Origin: UBA7672 sp038326205
GTDB lineage: Bacteria; Pseudomonadota; Alphaproteobacteria; Caulobacterales; Hyphomonadaceae
Assembly (NCBI GenBank): GCA_038326205.1
Contig: JBBQJV010000054.1
Coordinates: forward strand, 1-30,064
Direction: 5' to 3'
Length of the DNA: 30,064 nucleotides
Shown in pieces: positions 7,804 through 16,308 of this stretch; within the stretch, counting starts at the first letter, position 1, and each line of letters starts with the position of its first letter. The position numbers and the translations under genes were made by a program. The notes below the pieces were generated by a model. That model saw only the letters and a list, made by a program, of their open reading frames with translations, was not told the origin of the DNA and made no database searches.

Positions 7804-9252
7804 ATGTCAGACACACAGCCCCCCCAGACCCCCATGAGTCTGCCCCATCAAGGACCCTACTTCTTCTGCGGCATCGGCGGCAGCGGAATGTTGCCGTTGG
7901 CGCTGATCCTCAAGGCGCGCGGCTTTGAGGTCGAAGGCTCGGACCGCTCACTCGACGCCGGGCGCACCGCCGCCAAGTTCAATTTCCTGAAGGCCCGGGG
8001 CATCAGTCTCCACGCGCAGGATGGCTCAGGCATCACCAGCAAAGCTCAGCTCCTCGTAACTTCCGCTGCTGTCGAGGACACTGTGCCGGACGTGGTCGCG
8101 GCCAAGGCGCTCGGCTGCCCGCAAGCCACCCGTCCGCAACTGCTGGCCCTGTTGGTCAACTCCGCGAAAATCTCGATCGGCGTCGGCGGCACGTCGGGCA
8201 AATCCACCACCACGGGCATGCTCGCCTGGATTCTCTACGCCACGCGCCGCGATCCCACCGTGATGAACGGCGCCGTGATGAAGAATTTTGTCGCCGGCGA
8301 CTTTCCTTTCGCCTCCGCCATCGTCGGCGAGGGCGATATCTTTGTCTCCGAAGTGGATGAAAGCGACGGCTCCATTGCGCTCTACAATCCCACCATCGCT
8401 GTGCTCAACAACATCGCGCTTGACCACAAATCGATGGATGAACTCCGCCGGCTGTTCGCCGATTTCGTCTCGAAGGCGCAGGTCGCCGTCTTTAACCTCG
8501 ACAATGACGAAACGCGCCGCATGCACGACGCGCTGAAATTGCCGGATGCTCTCACCTACTCGCTGACAGACACGAACGCCGACTTCTCGATCTCCGACCT
8601 GGTCACCCAGCCCGATGGCCAGTCCTGCATCGTCACCGAAAGATCCACCGGCGAGCGGCAGCGCATCTGCCTGCAGACGCCGGGACGGCACAACCTCTCC
8701 AACGGGCTTGCCGCTATCGCTGCGGCTCGCGCCTGCGGATTGTCACTCCGCGAGGCCACACTCGCCTTGATGAACTTCGTCGGCATCCGACGACGCCTCG
8801 AAGTGGTCGGAACCGCCAAGGACATCACCGTCATCGACGACTTCGGGCACAACCCCGACAAGATTGCGGCAACCCTTGCAACGCTCCATCAGTTCCCCGG
8901 CCGCCTGCTCGTGATGTGGCAACCGCACGGCTATGGCCCCATCCGCCAAATGAAGAATGAGCTGATCGAAATGTTCGCGCGGGATCTGTCCGCCAAGGAC
9001 ATGCTGTTCATGCCAGAGCCGGCCTATTTCGGTGGCACCGTCGACAGGTCGATCGGTTCCAACGTGATTGCGCAGGGCGTCACAGCGCAGGGGAAGAATG
9101 CCTCCGCCCTCCCCGACCGCTCTGCCTGTGGAGACAAGCTGGTCGAGATGGCGCAACCGGGCGATATCATCCTCGTCATGGGCGCCCGCGATGATACGCT
9201 GACAGAATTCGCCGCAGATATCCTACGCCGCGCAGGGGACAAGACTTTCTGA
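7804..9252 (+). CDS. Mur ligase family protein, MurC/Mpl-like
   Basis: The 482-residue product has the three Mur-ligase domains. The UDP-binding start is FFCGIGGSGMLPLA (20-33) with EGSD. The ATP P-loop is GVGGTSGKSTTT (126-137). Then come EVDESDGS and NNIALDH, the third-domain start GRHNLSNGLAAIAAA, RRLEVVG, VIDDFGHNP and WQPHGYGP. Order and length match MurC and Mpl. The P-loop reads GTSGKST where MurC and Mpl normally have GTHGKTT, and the DDFGHNP motif also departs from the usual DDY/F-(G/A)-HHP. Given ldcA next door, I infer a role in muropeptide recycling (ligation of a murein peptide to UDP-MurNAc), but a different amino-acid substrate is possible. The frame is open upstream to 7006 over ldcA in antisense, which is not coding. 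Met11 (7834) is an alternative start; neither has a clear ribosome binding site. Confidence 0.82.
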   Translation: MSDTQPPQTPMSLPHQGPYFFCGIGGSGMLPLALILKARGFEVEGSDRSLDAGRTAAKFNFLKARGISLHAQDGSGITSKAQLLVTSAAVEDTVPDVVAAKALGCPQATRPQLLALLVNSAKISIGVGGTSGKSTTTGMLAWILYATRRDPTVMNGAVMKNFVAGDFPFASAIVGEGDIFVSEVDESDGSIALYNPTIAVLNNIALDHKSMDELRRLFADFVSKAQVAVFNLDNDETRRMHDALKLPDALTYSLTDTNADFSISDLVTQPDGQSCIVTERSTGERQRICLQTPGRHNLSNGLAAIAAARACGLSLREATLALMNFVGIRRRLEVVGTAKDITVIDDFGHNPDKIAATLATLHQFPGRLLVMWQPHGYGPIRQMKNELIEMFARDLSAKDMLFMPEPAYFGGTVDRSIGSNVIAQGVTAQGKNASALPDRSACGDKLVEMAQPGDIILVMGARDDTLTEFAADILRRAGDKTF

Positions 9253-9259
9253 GTGGGAC

Positions 9260-9391
9260 TGCCGGGCTTCCGCCCGGCAACGCGGCGCGTGACGACGCGA
9301 CAGATCCAACCGCGAAACCTGTTCGCTGCGCCGCATTTGGCGCCGGGCAGGCGCCCGGCGGCCCCAACTCACTGTTGGTCCCAACTCACTG
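9260..9391 (+). repeat. Twin GC hairpins and a 12-bp direct repeat
   Basis: TGCCGGGC-TTCC-GCCCGGCA (9260-9279) is a perfect 8-bp stem 7 bases after the Mur ligase stop. CGCCGGGC-AGGC-GCCCGGCG (9341-9360) repeats nearly the same arms. CCCAACTCACTG then occurs twice, at 9363-9374 and 9380-9391. Neither hairpin is followed by a T-tract, so they are not ordinary intrinsic terminators. Together they fill most of the 189-base gap before the acylase gene. Confidence 0.6.
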
Positions 9392-9441
9392 GCGTTGCCG
9401 CGCGCCGCCCGCTACGCTCCCGTATCAAAGGGAGAAACTCG

Positions 9442-11592
9442 ATGGCCATTCGCATGCTTGCGCTCACCGTCAGCGCAGTCGCACTTGCCGCCTGCGCTAC
9501 GGGACCGACCTTTACACCCGGCGTAGCGTTCGATGCCGCAACTGCGCACAGCATGGCGCAGACCTACGACGCCCGCGTTATCCGCGACCATTTTGGCGTC
9601 CCGCACATCTACGGCAAGCGCAACGCGGACGTCTCATTTGGCCTCGCTTACGCCCACGCCGAAGACGACTGGAAGAACATCGAGGAAGTTGTCCGCTCCA
9701 GCCGCGGCACGCTTGCCGAAATCGTCGGCGACAGCGGCGCCAAGTCCGACGAGTTCATCCTCGCGCTCGGCGCGACCGACATTGTCTACCGCGACTACGA
9801 TGCGAAAGTGTCGGCGAAGTCCAAAGCCGTCGCCGAAGCCTATGCTGCCGGGCTGAATGTCTGGTGCGCCGATCACCCCGACACCGGCTGCGCCCGTACG
9901 GCGCCTGTGTTCGGCCGCGACATCATCGCCGGCTTCGTCACCCGCCCGATGTCCTTCTACGGACTTGATGGCGAGATCGACGCTCTGATCTCAGGCCGGG
10001 CCAACCTGGAGATGTCGACCAAGTCGACCCGCGAAGCGCTCCTCAACACCACAGATGACATCGAACTTGGCTCCAATGGCCTGGCTGTTGCGCCCTCGCG
10101 CGCCGCCGATGGTCACACCCGCATCGCCGCCAATTCGCACCAGCCTTATGAAGGGCGCGTCGCCTGGTACGAAGCGCGCCTCAAATCAGAAGAAGGCATC
10201 GATCTTGTCGGCGGCCTCTTCCCCGGCACGCCGATCCTTCTGACGGCGGTTGGCCCCAATGTCGGTTGGGCCGCCACGGTCAACAAGCCGGATCTATTTG
10301 ATACTTATCTGCTGACCGTCGACGACGCGAAGAACCCGACCAAGTACAAGATGGATGGCGCGTGGAAAGATCTCACGCTCAAGACGGTCAAGTACAATGT
10401 GCTGCGCGATGGCGCCCTGGCGCCGGTCGAGCGCACGTATCGCTGGTCGGAACACGGCCCGGTCTTTGTCACTGACAAGGGCGTCTTCGCCGTCTCCTAC
10501 GTCGGCGCGGGCGAGTTCGAGCACCTCGACCAGTACCTCGCGATGAACATGGCAAAATCCGTCGACGACTGGCGCGCGGCGCAGGTGAAGTACAACGCCA
10601 TTCCGTCAGTGAACTACATCGTCGCAGATTCCAAAGGCAGCATTGCCTATTTCTGGAACGCCCATATGCCGAAGCGCGCGCCGGGCTGGGACCGCACCAA
10701 GATACTCCCCGGCGATACCTCCGAAACGCTCTGGAAAGGCTGGGAACCCGTCAGCGCGCTCCCTTCAGTCATCAGGCCGAAGTCGGGCTATATCGTGAAC
10801 TCCAACCACTCGCCATTGCTGGTGTCAGGCCCTGAAGACAATCCAAAGGCCGAGAACTATCCGAAGGATTTTTCGCTCGACACGCTCGTCACCAATCGCG
10901 GCCTTCGCGCGCAGGAACTGTACGGCGCCGACACCTCCATCACCCGCGACGAGTTCTTCGCCTACAAGATGGACGATAAATACTCGCCCGGGTCGCAGGT
11001 GATGAAGATGCAGGCCGACTTCAAACTGGTCGACGCCGGCCAGGACACCGAGCTCAAAGCGCTACTCGACCTCGTCACGTCGTGGAATGGCGAAGCCGAC
11101 ATGGAAAACCGCAATGCCGCGCTCTCCATCTTCACCGGCCAGGCCCTGATGGGCAGCCAGATCCACGGCGCCTATGATCGCGCCAAGGCCCTCGTCGCGC
11201 TGAAGCAGACCGCCGGCCTCCTGAAAGCTGCAACCGGCCGCGTCGATCCGAAGTGGAGCGAGGTGAGCCGCGTCGCGCGTGGCAGCCAGTCGTGGCCGAC
11301 CAATGGCGGCCCCGATACGCTGCGCGCTGTCTACGTCGCTGGTGATCTTGCGAAGGACAAGTTCCGGTCAGGCCGGGCGGGCGACACTTACGTCGCCATC
11401 GCTGACTGGGCGCCGGATGGCGCCTACAAGATCGACACCATCCACCAGTACGGCTCAGCAACGCTCGATGCGAACTCGCCGCACTTTGCGGATCAGTCGC
11501 CGATCTTCGCTGCTGAGAAGTTCAAGCAACCGCCGATGACCCTCGAAGGCGTGTTGGCTGAGGCAACGCGTGACTACCGTCCGGGGCACTAG
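9442..11592 (+). CDS. Penicillin acylase family N-terminal-nucleophile hydrolase, lipoprotein
   Basis: The 716-residue precursor has a lipoprotein-type signal (MAIRMLALTVSAVALAAC, Cys18), so it should act in the periplasm or at the outer membrane. The family self-cleaves to expose a nucleophilic serine. This is Ser211 in ELGSN-GLAV, followed by the typical SRAADGHTRIAANSHQPYEG and WYEARL. Upstream RDHFGVPHIYGKRNADVSFG (48-67) and HAEDDW are also characteristic. Known members hydrolyse amides such as acyl-homoserine lactones, aculeacin or penicillins; this sequence looks closer to AHL/aculeacin acylases than to penicillin G acylase, but that is inference. AGGGAG (9429-9434) seven bases before the ATG fixes the start. 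The frame is open from 9253 but that part is non-coding repeats. A TonB-dependent receptor gene follows 275 bases later under its own promoter. Confidence 0.9.
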   Translation: MAIRMLALTVSAVALAACATGPTFTPGVAFDAATAHSMAQTYDARVIRDHFGVPHIYGKRNADVSFGLAYAHAEDDWKNIEEVVRSSRGTLAEIVGDSGAKSDEFILALGATDIVYRDYDAKVSAKSKAVAEAYAAGLNVWCADHPDTGCARTAPVFGRDIIAGFVTRPMSFYGLDGEIDALISGRANLEMSTKSTREALLNTTDDIELGSNGLAVAPSRAADGHTRIAANSHQPYEGRVAWYEARLKSEEGIDLVGGLFPGTPILLTAVGPNVGWAATVNKPDLFDTYLLTVDDAKNPTKYKMDGAWKDLTLKTVKYNVLRDGALAPVERTYRWSEHGPVFVTDKGVFAVSYVGAGEFEHLDQYLAMNMAKSVDDWRAAQVKYNAIPSVNYIVADSKGSIAYFWNAHMPKRAPGWDRTKILPGDTSETLWKGWEPVSALPSVIRPKSGYIVNSNHSPLLVSGPEDNPKAENYPKDFSLDTLVTNRGLRAQELYGADTSITRDEFFAYKMDDKYSPGSQVMKMQADFKLVDAGQDTELKALLDLVTSWNGEADMENRNAALSIFTGQALMGSQIHGAYDRAKALVALKQTAGLLKAATGRVDPKWSEVSRVARGSQSWPTNGGPDTLRAVYVAGDLAKDKFRSGRAGDTYVAIADWAPDGAYKIDTIHQYGSATLDANSPHFADQSPIFAAEKFKQPPMTLEGVLAEATRDYRPGH

Positions 11593-11658
11593 ACAGCCGC
11601 CAGCAAAAATAGGCTTGCCGACAATCGGCGCCGAACATTCATCGTCCAAGCGAGTGCG

Positions 11659-11688
11659 GCTCGCGCCTGTCTTCTGACAGGCGCGAGC
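11659..11688 (+). other. Perfect 13-bp hairpin between acylase and TonB receptor
   Basis: GCTCGCGCCTGTC (11659-11671) pairs perfectly with GACAGGCGCGAGC (11676-11688) around a TTCT loop. There is no T-tract after it. It may stabilise the 3' end of the acylase mRNA or serve as a protein site. A 10-bp palindrome, CCGTATACGG, follows at 11696-11705. Confidence 0.6.
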
Positions 11689-11787
11689 TGGTACGCCGTA
11701 TACGGAATTCTCTCCAATTCGCGTGGTAGGCGACTGTCTCCAACACGCAACGAAACATCGTTCCGTCTGCCGATTCACCAATACCAA

Positions 11788-11816
11788 TTGACAGTCTTGT
11801 TGCGGCGGCAAACGAT
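11788..11816 (+). promoter_or_regulatory. Predicted sigma-70 promoter of the TonB-dependent receptor
   Basis: TTGACA (11788-11793) matches the -35 consensus exactly and is 17 bases from AACGAT (11811-11816), a weak -10. Transcription would begin near 11823 and give a leader of about 45 bases before the start codon. This is the best match to a -35 box that I found in the window. Confidence 0.5.
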
Positions 11817-11867
11817 TGAAGAGATGCGGGCTCCAGGTCCGCACGTCCAACCCAGGGGAAACAAGTG

Positions 11868-14708
11868 ATGGTCAGTTCACTTCGCCGCCGGGTGATGGTT
11901 GGCCTCAGTGCAATGGCGCTCGCCGCCGCACTGACGGCGCCAGCCTTCGCCCAGCAAGCAACAACAGAAGACCGCGACACGGTCATTATCACGGGCTCGC
12001 GCATTCGCGTCGACCCGCTCGATCAGCTCCAGCCGATCACCACGGTCGGCGAGGAAGAGATCGACAAGACCGGCCTCACCTCGACGGCCGACATCCTTCA
12101 GCGCCTGCCCATCGCATCGGGCGGCCTCAACCAGCGCAACAACAACTCCGGCAACTTCGGCAACCCGCCGGATGGTGGTGGTGTTGGCGCCGGCGCTGCT
12201 GAAATCGATCTTCGCTATCTCGGATCGCGCCGCGTGCTGGTCCTCGTCGATGGTCTACGCTGGGTGCAGGGCGCATCCGCGTCTGGCGTGCCGGGTTCGG
12301 TCGACCTCAACACCATCCCGACCAACATGATCGAACGGATCGAGGTTCTTCAGGAAGGCGCCTCGCCGATCTACGGCTCCGACGCCATTGCAGGCGTCGT
12401 CAACATCATCACCAAGAAGCATCAGGACGGCCTCGAGGCGAGCGCACAAGTTGGCGGCTATGAAGACGGCGACGGCTTCACCCAGGAGTACAACCTTTCC
12501 TTCGGCGTCAACGGTGATCGCACCAACGCCGTTCTGGGTCTCAGCTATCTCAAGCAGGACGGTGTCTTGTCGGCTGATCGCCCGACCACAGCCTTCCCGA
12601 GCCCCAACTCCAGCTCCTGCCTCGATGGCGGTTGCTCGTCAGGTACGCCGCTCGGCCGCTTCATCGTGACCGATCCGAATACCGAAACGGGCCTCGACAT
12701 CACGCTCCGCAACGCCCTGCTCCCGGGCCAGGTGCCGGCGTACAACCCGGCCAACCCGACGGGTCCTGCGTCTGCGTTCAAGAACTTCACGACCGCTGAC
12801 CGCTTCAACTTCCAGCCCTTCAACTACGTCGCCACGCCGTCCGAGCGGCTCGGCATGTTCGCCAATGTCGAGCATGAGTTTGCGGACAACCTGCGCTTCT
12901 CGGGCAAAGCCACGTACGTCAACCGTCGCTCGGCCAACCAGGCGGCGCCCCTGCCGCTATTCGTCGGACCGGACGCTGGCAACGGCAACCTGCTCGATCA
13001 GGTCACCATTGACGCGACCAACCCCTTCAACCCCTTCGGCTTCGACCTCGAAGCGGGCACGCTGACCTTTATCGGCCGTCGCCTCATCGAAGCCGGTCCG
13101 CGTCACTACGAGCAGAACGTCAACACCTTCAACGTTACGGGTACGCTGGGCGGTGACTTCAACCTCGTGGACCGCAACTGGTTCTGGGACGTCAACGCCG
13201 TCTGGTCGCGTAACACCGCGGAACAGACCTTCACCGGCAACGTCAACGCCCAGCGCGTGCAGCAGGCACTTGGCCCAGTTGCTCAATGCACCGGCCCATG
13301 CGTGCCGCTCAACCTGTTCGGCGGCGCAGGCACGATCACGGCCGACCAGCTCGGCTTCATCGGTTTCGTGCAGCATGACTCCTCTGAGCAGGAACTCCGC
13401 GATCTCAGCGCCAACGTCACGGGCGACCTGTTCGCCCTGCCCGCCGGCCCCGTGCAGATCGCGGTCGGCCTCGAACGTCGCGAAACGGAAGGCTCGTTCC
13501 GGCCCGACGCCATCGTTGCTGCTGGCCTGTCTTCGGACATTCCGGCCCAACCAGCGAGCGGCTCGATCGATGTCGACGAAGCCTATGTCGAATTCAGCAT
13601 TCCGGTGCTGAAAGACATGCCGTTCGCCAAGGAGCTGACGTTCAGCGTTGCTGGCCGCACCTTCGACTACTCGACCTCGGGCAGCGACAGCACGGTCAAG
13701 GCCGGCGCAACCTACCGTCCGGTTGACGATGTGCTCCTCCGCGCCAGCTGGGGTCAGGGCTTCCGCGCCCCGTCCATCGGCGAACTGTTCGGCTCGGCGT
13801 CGCGCTTCGACCAGGAAGTTGTCGACCCCTGCTCTTCGTTCCTGACGCAAACTGCGATCATCCAGCAGAACTGTATCGCTCGCGGCGTTCCCGCCAACGG
13901 CTCTTACGTGCAGCTCAACCCGCAGATCGGCGTCATCACCAGCGGCAACCCGAACCTGACGCCGGAAACCAGCGAGTCCTGGAATGTCGGCGGCGTGTGG
14001 AGCCCTGAATTCCTCAAGGATCAGGTCTGGACGCGCGGCATGACGTTCGAGGTCAACTACGCTGACATCGAACTCACCGACGCCGTCCAGGCGCAGAACG
14101 GTCAGGCCCTGCTTGATCGCTGCGCCCAAACGCTCGACCTGCTTGCCTGCAACACGATCGCCCGCACTGCTTCCGGTCAGGTGATCGGCATCACCAACCC
14201 GCTAATCAACATCGGCGGCATCAAGACGAAACAGGTCGACTTCACCGTCACCTACGGCGCTCCGGAAACGTCCATCGGCGCGATCGACCTGCGCCTGAAT
14301 GTGGCCCACCTCGACGAGTTCACCGAATTCGTCCCGACCTCGGCTGGTCTCTCGCCTATCTCGCGTGAAGGCACAGAACGCGGCAGCCCCGATCAGGCCT
14401 ATCCGGACTGGAAGGGTTCGTTTGGTGTTGACTGGAGCCTCGGGCCGTTCGGCGCATCGCTTCTGTCGCGCTTCGTCTCTTCGGTTGATGAGCCGGGCAA
14501 CAAGCTCGACTCCGTGAACTATCTCGACGCCCAGTTCCGCTGGACGCCGGAATTCATGCAGGACAACGCTTCGCTGACCGTCGGCATCCTCAACCTCACG
14601 GACGAAGATCCGCCAGCCTGCTTCAGCTGCGGCCTGAACAACTTTGACCCCACGACCTATGATCCGCCGGGCCGCTTCGGCTACGTCCGCGTGGCCTTCA
14701 AAGGCTAA
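11868..14708 (+). CDS. TonB-dependent receptor
   Basis: The 946-residue product is an outer-membrane TonB-dependent transporter. It has a signal peptide (1-28, ending PAFA), a TonB-box-like segment (DTVIITGSRI, 37-46), and a plug domain to about residue 170. The plug contains GSRRVLVLVDG, DLNTIPTNMIERIEVL and GASPIYGSDAIAGVVNIITKK. A beta-barrel follows, with alternating aromatic and polar strands and the motifs VLLRASWGQGFRAPSIGELF and NLTPETSESWNVG. The plug style is that of the large receptor families of Caulobacter and Sphingomonas relatives that import varied organic substrates. The substrate is not readable. Most receptors end in Phe; this one ends VAFKG. GTG (11865) and ATG (11868) are adjacent, and AGGGG at 11854-11858 suits either. 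Confidence 0.94.
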   Translation: MVSSLRRRVMVGLSAMALAAALTAPAFAQQATTEDRDTVIITGSRIRVDPLDQLQPITTVGEEEIDKTGLTSTADILQRLPIASGGLNQRNNNSGNFGNPPDGGGVGAGAAEIDLRYLGSRRVLVLVDGLRWVQGASASGVPGSVDLNTIPTNMIERIEVLQEGASPIYGSDAIAGVVNIITKKHQDGLEASAQVGGYEDGDGFTQEYNLSFGVNGDRTNAVLGLSYLKQDGVLSADRPTTAFPSPNSSSCLDGGCSSGTPLGRFIVTDPNTETGLDITLRNALLPGQVPAYNPANPTGPASAFKNFTTADRFNFQPFNYVATPSERLGMFANVEHEFADNLRFSGKATYVNRRSANQAAPLPLFVGPDAGNGNLLDQVTIDATNPFNPFGFDLEAGTLTFIGRRLIEAGPRHYEQNVNTFNVTGTLGGDFNLVDRNWFWDVNAVWSRNTAEQTFTGNVNAQRVQQALGPVAQCTGPCVPLNLFGGAGTITADQLGFIGFVQHDSSEQELRDLSANVTGDLFALPAGPVQIAVGLERRETEGSFRPDAIVAAGLSSDIPAQPASGSIDVDEAYVEFSIPVLKDMPFAKELTFSVAGRTFDYSTSGSDSTVKAGATYRPVDDVLLRASWGQGFRAPSIGELFGSASRFDQEVVDPCSSFLTQTAIIQQNCIARGVPANGSYVQLNPQIGVITSGNPNLTPETSESWNVGGVWSPEFLKDQVWTRGMTFEVNYADIELTDAVQAQNGQALLDRCAQTLDLLACNTIARTASGQVIGITNPLINIGGIKTKQVDFTVTYGAPETSIGAIDLRLNVAHLDEFTEFVPTSAGLSPISREGTERGSPDQAYPDWKGSFGVDWSLGPFGASLLSRFVSSVDEPGNKLDSVNYLDAQFRWTPEFMQDNASLTVGILNLTDEDPPACFSCGLNNFDPTTYDPPGRFGYVRVAFKG

Positions 14709-14731
14709 CGGATCAACCTACCTCGAAATGC

Positions 14732-14770
14732 AAATCGCCAGCGGCTCACACCGCTGGCGATTTTGTTTTT
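14732..14770 (+). terminator. Rho-independent terminator after TonB receptor
   Basis: ATCGCCAGCGG (14734-14744) pairs with CCGCTGGCGAT (14751-14761), extended by two A-T pairs, around the loop CTCACA. It is followed by TTTTGTTTTT (14761-14770). It lies 24 bases after the receptor stop and shields the convergent phaR gene. Confidence 0.93.
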
Positions 14771-14814
14771 GGCAAAGCGTTTGACGCGTCACGTCCTGCT
14801 GGACGTCTTGCCGC

Positions 14815-15423
14815 CTACTTCTTCGCGGTCTTCTTTTCGAGCTCTTCCAGTCTTGCGCGCAGCGCTTTCAGCTCTGCTGCGTCGTTCACAGCGGTCGGCT
14901 CAGCCGGGGGCTCGGCTTCAGCCATCCTGGGCTGCAATCCCGGCATGGCGGACATTCCCGGGATCGCGCCGCTCCAGAAGCCGGCGAGCCGTTTTTGATA
15001 CTCGCGCTGCATCTCCTGCATCGCTCCTGGATCAAACACGTTCCACGGTTGCTTGATCGTGCCAGACATCGCGCCGGTCACCTGGCTCGCCAGCTGTTCC
15101 TGCTGCGTGCGGATGAAGGCGACTGACTGCTCGAACAGCCCGGTCATCATCTCGCTGGCCTTCGACTGGTGCAGCCGGATCATGTCCATCATCAAGTCAG
15201 CCGACAGCATCGCGCCCGCTGACTTGCCTTCCTGCTCCATGATGATCTGCAGCAGAACCTGCCGCGTCACGTCCTCGCCCGACTCGGTGTCCTCGACGCG
15301 GATGTTGGCGCCGTTGCGCACCATCTCGGCCACTTCGGGCAGGCGCACATAGCTGGACGCATTCTTGTTGTAGAGCTTCCGGCTGGGATACCGGCGCAAT
15401 TCGATGGTTTCTGGTTCGCTCAT
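14815..15423 (-). CDS. phaR: Polyhydroxyalkanoate synthesis repressor PhaR
   Basis: The 202-residue product matches PhaR, the DNA- and PHB-binding repressor that senses granules and controls phasin and its own expression. The N-terminal PHB/DNA-binding domain is clear: IELRRYPSRKLYNKNASSYV (about 7-26) then LPEVAEMVRNG, RVEDTESGEDVTRQVLLQII and MEQE. Repeated helical segments (about 75-130) match the PHB-accumulation regulatory region. The last 20 residues (ELKALRARLEELEKK) look like a short coiled coil. The ATG at 15423 is preferred; the frame opens two codons earlier with TTG. It follows the alpha/beta hydrolase gene by 30 bases on the same strand, so both probably share the promoter in the region divergent from phaC. 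Confidence 0.95.
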   Translation of the reverse strand: MSEPETIELRRYPSRKLYNKNASSYVRLPEVAEMVRNGANIRVEDTESGEDVTRQVLLQIIMEQEGKSAGAMLSADLMMDMIRLHQSKASEMMTGLFEQSVAFIRTQQEQLASQVTGAMSGTIKQPWNVFDPGAMQEMQREYQKRLAGFWSGAIPGMSAMPGLQPRMAEAEPPAEPTAVNDAAELKALRARLEELEKKTAKK

Positions 15424-15453
15424 GGTCAATCCGGAAAGTCTGTCGTTGAGAGC

Positions 15454-16308
15454 TTAGCGCGCCAGCCACGCTTCTACGGCGCCGTAGAACGCCGCAGGCT
15501 GGTCAAACATTACATAGTGACGGGCATCGTCGATGCGAAGCTTCCGTCCATCCCGCAGCCCGGAATAGGATGAGGCATAAACCTGATCGAGGCCCAGCTT
15601 CGATGCCGGCGTCGTCCGATCCCACGTATAGATCACATCGACCGGCGCCTCGATGCGCTGCAGATCGCCGCGCAGGTCTGTCACCATCACCTCGGCCATG
15701 ACGTCGGCGGTGGTCTGCCGATCGGATGTCACACCCCACTTGATGATGCGGTCCATATGGACCGGATCGCGCACCAGCTTCTCTGTTGTCCGGCGAATGT
15801 CTTCGTGCAGGTCGGGCCTGGACCGCTCGACATAGCTGCGCCGCGAGTGCTGCGCGAAGGGCGCCATGGCTGTCGCTGTGGCGAAAGGATTGATCAGAAC
15901 CGAAAAATACGCCGGCACGTCCACCACCATCAGGCGGTCCACCACATCGGCATGGTCGCGCGCCAGTATCAGGGCAATGATCCCGCCCATCGAATGGCCG
16001 ACAACAGCCACAGGCCCCGCCTTCAGGGTGCGGATATAGCCAGCCAGCGCATCGGCTGTCGGCTTCATGAAATTCATCGGATCGCGGAAGGCGCTCGATG
16101 CAAGCCCCGAAAATCCCCGCATGTGAATCGTGTGGCGGCGCGCACCTGGCAGATACTCGCCGGCCTCGTCCCAGCACTCGGGCGATGCGGCCAGACCGTG
16201 GATGAAAACGACATCGCGGCCCGCGCCCGCTACGGACGCGGTGAACAGCTCACCTTCCCAGGCGACTGCGTCGCGCTTCAACCAGCGTGAAAGGGAGCCA
16301 ATCTGCAT
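15454..16308 (-). CDS. Alpha/beta hydrolase
   Basis: The 284-residue product is an alpha/beta-hydrolase fold enzyme with no signal peptide. The oxyanion region is FIHGLAAS (35-42), the nucleophile Ser106 sits in VVGHSMGG, the likely acid is Asp230 (YTWDRTTP), and His264 (DARHYVMF) completes the triad. A helical cap lies at about 135-200. It sits between phaR and the divergent phaC, which suggests but does not prove a role in PHB metabolism, for example cleaving hydroxybutyrate oligomers. It lacks the lipase-box and length features of known intracellular PHB depolymerases, so I do not call it one. The ATG at 16308 is preferred; the frame opens earlier at a TTG (16362). Confidence 0.88.
   Translation of the reverse strand: MQIGSLSRWLKRDAVAWEGELFTASVAGAGRDVVFIHGLAASPECWDEAGEYLPGARRHTIHMRGFSGLASSAFRDPMNFMKPTADALAGYIRTLKAGPVAVVGHSMGGIIALILARDHADVVDRLMVVDVPAYFSVLINPFATATAMAPFAQHSRRSYVERSRPDLHEDIRRTTEKLVRDPVHMDRIIKWGVTSDRQTTADVMAEVMVTDLRGDLQRIEAPVDVIYTWDRTTPASKLGLDQVYASSYSGLRDGRKLRIDDARHYVMFDQPAAFYGAVEAWLAR

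Noticed and set aside
12957..14129. 390-residue minus-strand frame inside the TonB receptor gene
   Set aside because: Shadow frame of a clear outer-membrane receptor; GC-rich genes commonly give long antisense frames.
14791..14806. ACGTCC-TGCT-GGACGT hairpin after phaR
   Set aside because: A short 6-bp stem without a T-tract; the strong terminator nearby already accounts for the junction.
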